20,568 nucleotides of DNA from a virus, in the IMG/VR virus record IMGVR_UViG_3300025645_000577, positions 1 through 20,568 of that record. One strand, written 5' to 3'. Of this stretch, positions 1 to 5,512 are shown in pieces. Every line of letters starts with the position of its first letter. The stretch's first letter is position 1. The notes below the pieces were generated by a model that was given only the letters and a program-made list of their open reading frames with translations, made no database searches and was not told the DNA's origin. A program made the translations under genes and the position numbers.

Positions 1-225
1 ATAAAGAAGCAAGGTAGTATTCTAAGTGGTATTGCACTAATGCAAGACTATGAAATGATAGTAGACAGACAAAGCCACGGAGTAATGAGAGAGCTGAATA
101 ACTATGTATGGCAGGAAAGGAATGAGAAGCCAATAGATAAGTTCAATCACTACATTGATGCGATACGTTACGGATTACAATATTTAGTTCAAGGAATTAA
201 TTCTGGAAAATATGTTGTGAGGTAA
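1..225 (+). CDS. terL: Terminase large subunit, C-terminal end (5' partial)
   Basis: The reading frame is open from base 1 and stops at 223-225, so only the last 74 residues are present. The segment resembles the end of the RuvC/RNase H-like nuclease domain that cuts concatemeric DNA during phage packaging. The key motif is KFNHYIDAIRYGLQY near the C-terminus. In this family a late acidic residue in an NH-x-x-DA-x-RY context helps bind the catalytic metal, and D57 of the fragment (in YIDAIRY) fits. The ATPase domain lies outside the window. The nearby portal, capsid, protease and tape measure genes support the call. A terminator follows after about 90 bases. The first in-frame ATG at 40 is internal to the domain and is not taken as a start. 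Confidence 0.8.
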   Translation: MKKQGSILSGIALMQDYEMIVDRQSHGVMRELNNYVWQERNEKPIDKFNHYIDAIRYGLQYLVQGINSGKYVVR

Positions 226-272
226 CCCCCCCCTGTCACCCCCCCATATCATATGTGGTGCGTTTTGTAATT

Positions 273-451
273 CTTAAACATAGTACCCCCTTAAACATAG
301 TACCCATAAATTATAAAGAGCCTGGAATAACCAGGCTCTCTTTTATTTGCTTCCCAGGTTGTAACACAGAAGCAAAATATAATCTCTTAAACATAGTAAG
401 GGTACTCTTAAACATAGTACTCTTAAACATAGTACCCCCTTAAACATAGTA
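273..451 (+). repeat. Six copies of a CTTAAACATAGTA(C) direct repeat
   Basis: Copies with the same 13-base core start at 273, 290, 386, 407, 422 and 439; four of them also carry the final C. Spacings of 15, 17 and 21 bases appear inside the two sub-clusters. A degenerate copy (AACACAGAAG) lies at 363-372. The same unit with one change (CTTAAACACAGTAC) recurs at 17017-17045. Several copies are flanked by short complementary G and C tracts (GGGTAC at 400-405 with GTACCC at 432-437), so the cluster can fold. The function is unknown; a protein-binding array, a recombination substrate or a 3' untranslated element are all possible. Confidence 0.85.
317..344 (+). terminator. Rho-independent terminator after the terminase gene
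   Basis: A perfect 9-bp stem, AGAGCCTGG (317-325) with CCAGGCTCT (331-339), closes an AATAA loop and is followed by CTTTTATTT. It lies about 90 bases after the terminase stop and probably ends the packaging transcript. It sits between the second and third repeat copies. Confidence 0.85.
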
Positions 452-464
452 GGGGTATTTTTTT
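433..464 (+). terminator. Terminator-like hairpin whose loop is a repeat unit
   Basis: TACCCC (433-438) pairs with GGGGTA (452-457), and seven T follow at 458-464. The 13-base loop is exactly one CTTAAACATAGTA repeat. The stem is only 6 bp but GC-rich. It may be a second terminator in tandem, or a side effect of the repeat array's G/C-tract flanks. Confidence 0.55.
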
Positions 465-610
465 GTGCTTTTTGCTTATTTAGACCGATCCTAAATTAGG
501 GCTTAGGCTTGCACATCTCAAACAAAATGCTTATTCGTGCGTGCGTTCCTATTATTACAAATTTGCAGATAAAAAAAAGCAGATTAAAACAAAAAAAGTT
601 GATTTTTTGC

Positions 611-638
611 TTGTGTATTAAAAAATTTACTATATTTG
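611..638 (+). promoter_or_regulatory. Bacteroidota-type promoter for the small-gene cassette
   Basis: TATATTTG at 631-638 matches the Bacteroidota -7 consensus TAnnTTTG. A TTG at 611-613 lies 17 bases upstream as a candidate -33 element. Transcription would start near 645, just before the ATG at 662. It is the best match to this consensus in any intergenic space here and would drive the genes at 662-2779. Confidence 0.65.
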
Positions 639-661
639 ATAAACTTTAAAACCCAATAACA

Positions 662-841
662 ATGGAAAATTTATTGAAATCACTTTTAACACCCTTTGTT
701 CTTTGCCTTTGTGCAACTGCGGAAATAATGGTGTTCAACTTAAATGCAAAGCAAACAGAAATTGTACTAATTTTATGCGGTGTTTTTAGCATCTATCTTT
801 TTGCGGATGTTTACACCTCATTAACTACAAAAACTAATTAA
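662..841 (+). CDS. Small two-helix membrane protein, 59 residues
   Basis: This short gene begins MENLLKSLL and ends LTTKTN. It has two hydrophobic stretches, about residues 8-26 (TPFVLCLCATAEIMVF) and 34-51 (IVLILCGVFSIYLFADVY), separated by a short polar turn. Two membrane-spanning helices are therefore likely. It is the first gene after the promoter at 611-638, and A-rich sequence (CCCAATAAC) precedes the ATG. The next gene starts one base after its stop. Size and topology would suit a small holin or another inner-membrane phage protein, but I recognise no family signature and no lysin gene is adjacent, so the function is left open. Confidence 0.6.
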   Translation: MENLLKSLLTPFVLCLCATAEIMVFNLNAKQTEIVLILCGVFSIYLFADVYTSLTTKTN

Positions 842-842
842 G

Positions 843-1055
843 ATGCAGAAATCAATTAATATGAAAGAAACTCACAAAGTTTTATCGCAAATGCTGTATG
901 AAAGAACTATTGATTTTGTTCAAGAGCAATGTTTTGAAATGCTAAAGGAAATTGATTTAATCAATGATTTAGATGACAAAGGAATTCATTTAATGAATAA
1001 AGTAATGGGTAAATATTTTAACAAAAAAAATATAGAACAATGGGCAAAGCAATAA
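843..1055 (+). CDS. Small hypothetical protein, 70 residues
   Basis: A soluble, mostly helical-looking protein (HKVLSQMLYERTIDFVQEQ) with charged residues throughout and one Cys near residue 30. The ATG at 843 is two bases after the upstream stop, which fits coupled translation; a second Met at 861 is an alternative start. It overlaps the next gene by 16 bases. It belongs to the promoter-driven small-gene cassette. I do not recognise the family. Codon use and dense packing support it as a real gene. Confidence 0.6.
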   Translation: MQKSINMKETHKVLSQMLYERTIDFVQEQCFEMLKEIDLINDLDDKGIHLMNKVMGKYFNKKNIEQWAKQ

Positions 1056-1237
1056 CAGAACTAAAAAAGCTATCCTTAAGAGATAGGTTGAGAATATCAA
1101 AATCCAATAAGGATTTTGTTGTAATTGATAAGGATTTGAAATACATCCTAACAAATGACCTTGAGAGGTTTAAAAATATCTATATAAAAGAGGGCGGTAA
1201 ATTTGCCGTTATTAGTGCAATCAAAAACGAACTGTAA
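1040..1237 (+). CDS. Small hypothetical protein, 65 residues
   Basis: A lysine-rich, basic small protein (MGKAITELKKLSLRDRLRI at the N-terminus) that ends in KFAVISAIKNEL. The start lies 16 bases inside the preceding gene, and the stop overlaps the next start as TAATG, so it appears locked into the cassette. No domain is recognised. A basic, helical N-terminus could suit nucleic-acid or protein binding, but nothing in the sequence shows this. Confidence 0.6.
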   Translation: MGKAITELKKLSLRDRLRISKSNKDFVVIDKDLKYILTNDLERFKNIYIKEGGKFAVISAIKNEL

Positions 1238-1542
1238 TGCAAGCAATAAAAAAAATATCCTTTGAGGATTTTAGGAAAAGCAGAAAGTATACAAATATTC
1301 AAGACTATAAATATGCGGAGGACTTTCTTTTTAATGATGGTTTAGAACCTAATGATAAGTTTTATACAATAGGTGTTTTTACTTATTTTGGTCACTACTT
1401 GCAGTTATTAAACGATGGAACAATTTATTTTGCAATTGAAAGAAGCGGTTTTTGGAGTTCCGATGGTTACACCTTAGAACAACTTGAGAGAATGCTTTTT
1501 GACTACTGTTTAGAATATGAACTTTATGAGGAAATTAAATAA
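1237..1542 (+). CDS. Hypothetical acidic protein, 101 residues
   Basis: The start codon overlaps the upstream stop (TAATG). The protein starts with MQAIKKISFEDFRKSRKYT and continues with an acidic, aromatic-rich body: FYTIGVFTYFGHYLQLLNDG (about residues 43-62) and FAIERSGFWSSDG. The pattern suggests a compact mixed alpha/beta fold. The C-terminus (MLFDYCLEYELYEEIK) is helical and acidic. I do not recognise the family. It sits just upstream of the GP88-type gene. Confidence 0.6.
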   Translation: MQAIKKISFEDFRKSRKYTNIQDYKYAEDFLFNDGLEPNDKFYTIGVFTYFGHYLQLLNDGTIYFAIERSGFWSSDGYTLEQLERMLFDYCLEYELYEEIK

Positions 1543-1550
1543 CAAACAAG

Positions 1551-2267
1551 ATGGAAAAAATAAACTTATTATCACAAGGAAATACGAATACCAAAACAGC
1601 TAAAAACAGCTTAAAAACTTTTATCCTATATCTAAGCCCATACAACCTAAATAGTAAAGGCGTAAACATTTGCCCCAAAGCTTCTAAAGGTTGTGCGGCC
1701 GCTTGTTTATTCTCAGCGGGAAGAGGTGCTTTTTCTAATGTACAAAAGGCAAGGCAAAATAAAACTGAATATTACTTAAAAGACAAACAAGGCTTTGTTT
1801 TGAATTTATCTAATCAAATAATGAAAGAATACACCAAAGCCAAAAAAGGCAATTATAAAATTGCCTTTAGACTAAATGGAACGTCCGATATTGATTTTGT
1901 TTATTTGCTTAATAAATATGCAAATTTAGATATTAGCACCTTAAAAGATTTTGCGGTCTTTTATGATTACACCAAGATTTTAGGCAAAGCAAAAAAGTAC
2001 ATTAATCATCCAAATTATACGGTTACTTTTTCAAGGGCAGAGGATAATAATGAGGATGCAAATGAAGCCATTAAATTGGGTGTTAATGTTGCCGCAGTCT
2101 TTTCTGGAGATCTCCCACAAAGATACAAAGGTGCAAAGGTGTTGGATGGTGATGCATCGGATTTAGTAATGATTTACAATAAAGGTATTGTCTTAGGCTT
2201 AAAAGCAAAAGGCAAAGCCAAAAAAGACAACAGCGGTTTTGTTATTAATACAAACCTACCCTTTTAA
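1551..2267 (+). CDS. GP88-family phage protein, 238 residues
   Basis: This protein resembles the 'gene product 88' family found in many phages and some plasmids; its biochemical role is not established. Visible features are an N-terminal LLSQGNTNTKTAKN segment, a three-Cys cluster C41-x6-C48-x3-C52 (NICPKASKGCAAACLFSAGR), an aromatic/basic stretch FSNVQKARQNKTEYY, and then FRLNGTSDIDF. The second half alternates strands and helices, including FYDYTKILGKA, VTFSRAEDNNE, VAAVFSGDLPQ and VLDGDASDLVMIY. The ordered Cys cluster hints at a metal or iron-sulfur site, which is inference. It is the largest gene of the early cassette and lies eight bases after its neighbour. A-rich sequence (AACAAAC) precedes the ATG. 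Confidence 0.7.
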   Translation: MEKINLLSQGNTNTKTAKNSLKTFILYLSPYNLNSKGVNICPKASKGCAAACLFSAGRGAFSNVQKARQNKTEYYLKDKQGFVLNLSNQIMKEYTKAKKGNYKIAFRLNGTSDIDFVYLLNKYANLDISTLKDFAVFYDYTKILGKAKKYINHPNYTVTFSRAEDNNEDANEAIKLGVNVAAVFSGDLPQRYKGAKVLDGDASDLVMIYNKGIVLGLKAKGKAKKDNSGFVINTNLPF

Positions 2268-2287
2268 CTAACTTAAACAAATAAATT

Positions 2288-2545
2288 ATGGACTCATTTG
2301 CAATGGAATTAATAGATAATTTAGCAACCTATTTAATAGAAAATAAATACAAAGAAAATACCTACATTATTCAACCAAATAAAGATGTTAGATTTAGTGA
2401 AACCGCACAAGATGAATACAACCATATTTGTGCAGAAATTGAAACGCTTATTATTGAATCTGATTTGATTAGTATTAAAAAGAAATGCGAATATTCTAAG
2501 GGCTTTGCAGAATACTTAAAGCAAGGCGGTCGGGATTGGGATTAA
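2288..2545 (+). CDS. Small hypothetical protein, 85 residues
   Basis: An acidic, soluble small protein with an N-terminal helix (MELIDNLATYLIENKYKEN), a middle segment YIIQPNKDVRFSETAQDEY, and a C-terminal tail FAEYLKQGGRDWD. It follows the GP88-type gene after about 20 bases of AT-rich sequence (AAACAAATAAATT) and has no overlap with its neighbours. No domain is recognised. It belongs to the same transcription unit, ahead of the terminator at 2802-2826. Confidence 0.6.
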   Translation: MDSFAMELIDNLATYLIENKYKENTYIIQPNKDVRFSETAQDEYNHICAEIETLIIESDLISIKKKCEYSKGFAEYLKQGGRDWD

Positions 2546-2569
2546 TTAAACTATAAAAGTAAATAAGAT

Positions 2570-2779
2570 ATGACAACAGAGCAAAGGGATAATGTTTTAA
2601 ACATTATAAACAAAACAACAACAGAACAACAAATGTACTTAATACAATGCATAGCGGATAAGATTACAATTAATGTACCCACAAAAAAGGGTGTTAATTG
2701 CTGCAGTATATACGAACCGCATTTTAATATAAATTTGAACGGCATTTACATTGACATAAACATTGATTTAAACAAATAA
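2570..2779 (+). CDS. Small hypothetical protein, 69 residues
   Basis: Last gene of the small-gene cassette. The N-terminal half is Thr/Gln/Asn-rich and helical (MTTEQRDNVLNIINKTTTEQ). The C-terminal half looks like alternating strands (FNINLNGIYIDINIDLNK), with Cys residues near 29 and 46-47. The minus-strand frame opposite is a shadow. A strong terminator lies 22 bases after the stop. No family is recognised. Confidence 0.55.
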   Translation: MTTEQRDNVLNIINKTTTEQQMYLIQCIADKITINVPTKKGVNCCSIYEPHFNINLNGIYIDINIDLNK

Positions 2780-2801
2780 ACAGCTTTAAAATAGATTAAT
2801 T

Positions 2802-2826
2802 AAGCCCCTTAACGGGGCTTTTTTTG
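2802..2826 (+). terminator. Strong rho-independent terminator of the small-gene cassette
   Basis: AAGCCCC (2802-2808) pairs with GGGGCTT (2814-2820) around a TTAAC loop and runs into seven T (2819-2825). It separates the cassette from the proposed RNA gene downstream. Confidence 0.9.
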
Positions 2827-2877
2827 TGCCTTATATTTAATTATCTTTTTTTGTAACTGCTTGAAAAATAAAGGTAG

Positions 2878-2885
2878 TAGATTTG
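2878..2885 (+). promoter_or_regulatory. Candidate -7 box upstream of the structured region
   Basis: TAGATTTG matches the Bacteroidota -7 consensus TAnnTTTG, placing a start site near 2890, right where the structure-rich region begins. The -33 element is poor: TTG occurs 24 (2851-2853) or 14 (2861-2863) bases upstream, neither at an ideal spacing. Position and consensus match make it worth noting; confidence is limited. Confidence 0.4.
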
Positions 2886-2889
2886 TGAG

Positions 2890-3370
2890 GTGTAGCCATC
2901 TCTTTTAAGCTACCTTACAGCCCGTCTAAGCCCTTATATCTTCTGCCTAATGGTTGACAGCCTGGCTCAGAGTAAATGCGGTAAATGGACGTAAAATGAG
3001 AGATGCCGCCTCTTATTACCCCTCTTTAATGAATTCAAACCCTTTTGGTAGGGGTGGCCCAAACCCTGTGAATCAGAATCGGTTAGGTGGGTTAGAAAAT
3101 ATATTTGGAAATGGGTTTGTACTTGCGGACAGTAGCAAGCCCTTAAAGGCTTGCCTTTACTAATATACAGAAGGAATGGAGAGATGCACCCCCTATAACC
3201 TTAAATAAATAGATAAATGCTGGTTAAGTTGAATATTACTGGGGTGCTACAAAGGTTATAAAAGAGTCAGTAATGCAATTCTTAAGCAGACTTAGTGTAC
3301 ACGATCCAATAGGTGGTGTGCCTAAAGTTTGGGAACTTATACAGATTTCCTTCTGTTATACTAAGATAAC
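2890..3370 (+). ncRNA. Candidate large structured non-coding RNA (unassigned class)
   Basis: About 480 bases without a credible gene, visibly richer in G and C than the AT-rich flanks. Perfect complementary pairs seen are: GTAGC 2892-2896 with GCTAC 2909-2913; ACCCCT 3018-3023 with AGGGGT 3050-3055; GCAAGCC 3135-3141 with GGCTTGC 3148-3154 (flanked by AGTA/TACT); ACAGAAGGAA 3167-3176 with TTCCTTCTGT 3347-3356; GCACCCC 3186-3192 with GGGGTGC 3241-3247; TATAACCTT 3194-3202 with AAGGTTATA 3252-3260; and AAGTT/AACTT around a TGGG loop near 3325-3338. The fifth and sixth pairs interleave, giving an H-type pseudoknot or a switch, and both lie inside the 10-bp fourth helix. The size and phage setting recall the large phage RNA classes ROOL and GOLLD, but I cannot assign it. 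The plus strand is preferred because of the upstream -7 box and terminator. Ends are approximate. Confidence 0.55.
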
Positions 3371-3451
3371 TATAAAGTACCATTTTTGTTTTATGGTTTA
3401 GCTATTATTTGTTATATTATTTTCTTATGGTTTATGTGTTTACTATAAGGT
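3371..3451. other. AT-rich spacer with a 10-base direct repeat
   Basis: This lies between the structured region and the end of the minus-strand gene. TTATGGTTTA occurs at 3391-3400 and again at 3425-3434, 34 bases apart. No gene or clear terminator for either strand was seen. Confidence 0.5.
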
Positions 3452-3688
3452 TTATCTATAGTTCTTTATTTCATATTCAACTTCTCCCCAAAACTGCAAA
3501 TCACTTAAATCTTTACTTGGTAATTTATTTAATTCTGTCACAACTTCTCTTACGCAAATTAAAGCTGAATTTATTGCAATATCTCTATCAACCTCTATGT
3601 TATGATTTAGATAATGATTATTTGGCTTAAACATTTCCTTTACTAATTCCTCTGCTTTTTCTTTTGGTTTCATAATATCTTTACTCAT
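3452..3688 (-). CDS. Small hypothetical phage protein, 78 residues, minus strand
   Basis: This is the only well-supported minus-strand gene in the window. I chose the ATG at 3688-3686 (protein MSKDIMKPKEKAEELVKEMF) because an A-rich tract (AAAAACA) precedes it; the 14 upstream residues in the same frame look like read-through of the leader. The body, ending near LSDLQFWGEVEYEIKNYR, contains an amphipathic helix with IAINSALICVREVVTEL. It resembles small acidic proteins often seen in Bacteroidota phages, though the function is unknown. It converges on the proposed RNA region and is divergent from the tail module. A separate promoter, and hence separate timing from late genes, is likely. Confidence 0.6.
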   Translation of the reverse strand: MSKDIMKPKEKAEELVKEMFKPNNHYLNHNIEVDRDIAINSALICVREVVTELNKLPSKDLSDLQFWGEVEYEIKNYR

Positions 3689-3743
3689 TGTTTTTATACT
3701 GCAATATACAAAAATTACAGACAAAAACAAAATAGCTATAAAT

Positions 3744-3754
3744 CAGTTATCATA
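3744..3754 (+). promoter_or_regulatory. CAGTTATCATA element upstream of the tail chaperone gene
   Basis: One of three exact copies (also 14973 and 17098), plus a two-mismatch copy at 12975. It ends 15 bases before the ATG at 3770, in the divergent space between the minus-strand gene and the tail module. It may be a late regulatory site; see findings. Confidence 0.45.
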
Positions 3755-3769
3755 CTATATAGAAAATAT

Positions 3770-4486
3770 ATGGCAGTAGTAGAATTAGAAGTAAGCATAC
3801 CACAAGACTTAAGTGCAATTAAGTTGCATCAGTATCAGAAGTATTTATCTGTTGCTAAAGGAGTAGACGAAGGAGACAAGAACAATGAGTTCTTGAATCT
3901 TAAAGCACTTGAGATATTCTGTGGTTTGTCACTAAAAGATAGTTACAACTTACCTGTATCTATGTTTGAGTCAGTTCTTAAACAGCTTAGTGATTGTTTT
4001 GAAGAGAAGACTGACTTGGTGCAGAGATTTAAGATGACTGGTTCTGATGGTGTGACTGCGGAGTTCGGTTTTATACCGAACTTAGACAAGATGACTTTTG
4101 GTGAGTATATTGACTTAGAGTCTTATATTACTGATTGGGATAATATGCACAAGGCTATGGCTGTTATGTATAGACCTATAGTTGCTGGCAAGAAACATCT
4201 ATATGAGATAGAGCCTTATGAAGGCTCAGACAAATGGGCGGATGTAATGAAGGATGCACCCGTAAATGTAGCAATGGGAGCTTTGGTTTTTTTTTATCGT
4301 TTAGGGAGCAAATTGTCAAAATATACGATGAACTCTTTACTGGAGGAGGAAGAGAAGAAGGGGAATACAGCCTTGAAGCAGGCTTTGGAAGAAAATGGGG
4401 TTGGTATCAGTCAATATATGGACTTGCTGGAGGCGATGTCCACAAACTTGAGTCAGTCACCAAGATTCCATTACACACCTGCTTAA
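3770..4486 (+). CDS. Tail assembly chaperone, short (zero-frame) form
   Basis: A 238-residue protein in the position and with the layout of the lambda gpG-type tail assembly chaperones, which coat or recruit the tape measure protein before tube polymerisation. It is helical and acidic, with FGEYIDLESYITDWDN near residues 108-123 and MAVMYRPIVAGKKHLYEIEP after that. The zero frame continues past a T9 run at 4287-4295 (LVFFYRLGSKL) for 63 more residues to FHYTPA. It is the first gene of the tail operon, preceded by the CAGTTATCATA element. The body pattern is like phage proteins that precede the tape measure gene in Bacteroidota phages. The -1 frame product is listed separately. Confidence 0.7.
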   Translation: MAVVELEVSIPQDLSAIKLHQYQKYLSVAKGVDEGDKNNEFLNLKALEIFCGLSLKDSYNLPVSMFESVLKQLSDCFEEKTDLVQRFKMTGSDGVTAEFGFIPNLDKMTFGEYIDLESYITDWDNMHKAMAVMYRPIVAGKKHLYEIEPYEGSDKWADVMKDAPVNVAMGALVFFYRLGSKLSKYTMNSLLEEEEKKGNTALKQALEENGVGISQYMDLLEAMSTNLSQSPRFHYTPA

Positions 4487-4563
4487 TGTGGTTAAGCTTT
4501 GAGAAAGAGAAGAACGACATAGAAGCTAAGATGATAAAACAATCATATAATAAAAATACATAA
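3770..4563 (+). CDS. Tail assembly chaperone, long -1 frameshift form (about 264 residues)
   Basis: This is a composite product. Residues 1-175 are read in the zero frame, then ribosomes slip back one base on the T run (4288-4294) and read about 89 residues to the stop at 4561-4563. The new tail reads LSFREQIVKIYDELFTGGG and continues to WGWYQSIYGLAGGDVHKLES and LHTCLMWLSFEKEKNDIE. The WGWYQSIY...FEKEKNDIE pattern is typical of C-terminal extensions of phage tail chaperones (the GT-type product). The next gene's ATG overlaps this stop as TAATG, so translation reaching 4563 is expected. About 190 bases are coded in two frames. A sequencing error in the T run is the main alternative, but both frames look protein-like. 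Confidence 0.7.
4287..4295 (+). promoter_or_regulatory. Programmed -1 ribosomal frameshift site
   Basis: Nine T in a row after GG. In the zero frame the codons are GTT-TTT-TTT-TAT, so a T-TTT-TTT slippery heptamer lies at 4288-4294 and allows full re-pairing of both tRNAs after a -1 slip. No strong stem follows; only a weak 5-bp ATCGT/ACGAT pair (4296-4300 with 4325-4329) was seen. Confidence 0.7.
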
Positions 4564-5021
4564 TGACACAAGTATACGACATAGTAAATAAGATAAAGGA
4601 TCGTCTAAGGACGAATCCTAATGTGTTTACTGTTACTTATGGGGATATTAGTGAAGTAGACCTCAACAAGACTACTATATTTCCTTTAAGTCACTTAAAT
4701 ATAACAGATGTGACCTTTGATGGCCCAGTAATGAATTTCACACTTCAATTACTTGCTTTAGATATTGTAGATTATAATAAGGATGCTCCTACTAAGGATG
4801 TGATTAATGGTAATGATAATCTGCAAGATGTTTATAATAGTCAGTTACAAGTTATTAATGATGTAATTGAGCAGCTTAGAAGGGGTGATATGTTCTCTGA
4901 GCGGCTTCAGTTGCTTGAAGCACCTTCAGCCACTCCATTTAAAGACAGATTTGAGAATGAGTTAGCAGGATGGGGAGTGAATATTATTGTTAGTATGCCT
5001 AATGAAATTAGTATCTGCTAA
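4563..5021 (+). CDS. Tail completion / tail terminator-like protein, 152 residues
   Basis: Starts inside the upstream stop (TAATG) and ends the same way with the next gene. The N-terminus MTQVYDIVNKIKDRLRTNP is helical. A mixed body follows with TIFPLSHLNITDVTF, MNFTLQLLALDIVDYNKD and a helical stretch VYNSQLQVINDVIEQLRRGD. It ends in a strand (WGVNIIVSMPNEI). The layout, helix then beta sheet with a long connecting helix, is like the tail-terminator or neck proteins encoded near gp10-type genes. The call rests on this layout and on position between the tail chaperone and the gp10-like gene. A general minor structural protein is the alternative. Confidence 0.5.
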   Translation: MTQVYDIVNKIKDRLRTNPNVFTVTYGDISEVDLNKTTIFPLSHLNITDVTFDGPVMNFTLQLLALDIVDYNKDAPTKDVINGNDNLQDVYNSQLQVINDVIEQLRRGDMFSERLQLLEAPSATPFKDRFENELAGWGVNIIVSMPNEISIC

Positions 5022-5512
5022 TGGACTTAAGTAACTTACAGTCTGAATTAGTTAAATATGGGAATTTACTTGTAGAAAAGTATAAAGCTCAGTTAAAGAT
5101 TGATGGTACTTATGCTACTGGAGATACTGCGAATAGTATAGCTTACATTGCAACGAGAGATAAGTTAGAAATAATTGCAAGTAATGTTTTAGAAAAGATT
5201 GATAAAGGTACCGAGCCAGGAGAAAGACCAAAAGTTAGTAGTATTATTAAATGGGCTGAAGCTAAAAGCGTAAGACCTAAAGACGGAAAAGGAAGATTTA
5301 TTAAGGTTACAGATAAAACTATGTTTTGGATGGCTAAAAATATAGCTGACTCAATAGAAGATGTAGGTACTATAAAAAGATTTAATGGGGCAGGATCTGG
5401 CATAATAGATTTTGTATATCAAAATCAAAAGGATGAAATGCTAAATAATATATTCGCTGCTTATGGCAGAGACATTCAAGAAACGATTGACGAAATAGTA
5501 AAAATAAAGTAA
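5021..5512 (+). CDS. HK97 gp10-like head-tail joining / tail completion protein, 163 residues
   Basis: It resembles the HK97 gp10-type family, which sits at the head-tail interface. Typical features are an N-terminal helix (MDLSNLQSELVKYGNLLVEK), a TGDTANSIAYI strand around residues 32-42, and the segment GTEPGERPKVSSIIKWAEAK (about 63-82), where the GT-x-P-G-x-RP turn leads into a helix ending in KWA. A helix near FWMAKNIADSIEDVG follows and then a C-terminal helix (MLNNIFAAYGRDI). It shares TAATG overlaps with both neighbours, so it is in the same translationally coupled set as the tail completion gene. Confidence 0.65.
   Translation: MDLSNLQSELVKYGNLLVEKYKAQLKIDGTYATGDTANSIAYIATRDKLEIIASNVLEKIDKGTEPGERPKVSSIIKWAEAKSVRPKDGKGRFIKVTDKTMFWMAKNIADSIEDVGTIKRFNGAGSGIIDFVYQNQKDEMLNNIFAAYGRDIQETIDEIVKIK

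Larger units (their letters stand above)
226..610. other. Non-coding interval with C-tracts, repeats and terminators
   Basis: No believable gene lies here. Directly after the terminase stop come two C-tracts, eight C at 226-233 and seven C at 239-245, which stand out in this AT-rich genome. A cluster of short direct repeats (273-451) and two terminator-like hairpins follow. From 465 to 610 I see only AT-rich sequence leading into a promoter. Confidence 0.6.

Noticed and set aside
255-443. 62-residue forward reading frame
   Set aside because: It is built from the direct repeats (LLNIV repeated) and lies over two terminator hairpins.
662-841. Holin call for the two-helix protein
   Set aside because: Topology fits, but no lysis gene is nearby and no family motif is seen.
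2551-2745. Minus-strand hydrophobic frame
   Set aside because: Shadow of the forward gene at 2570-2779, which fits the cassette direction and spacing.
2954-3163. 69-residue frame with a TTG start inside the structured region
   Set aside because: No A-rich leader, atypical composition for this genome, and better explained by base-paired structure.
2890-3370. Group I or II intron, tmRNA or RNase P RNA
   Set aside because: No intron core motifs, splice context, tag frame with CCA end, or RNase P core sequence could be recognised.
4287-4295. Sequencing error in the T9 run
   Set aside because: Kept as an alternative only: both frames look coding after the run and the position suits a known chaperone frameshift.
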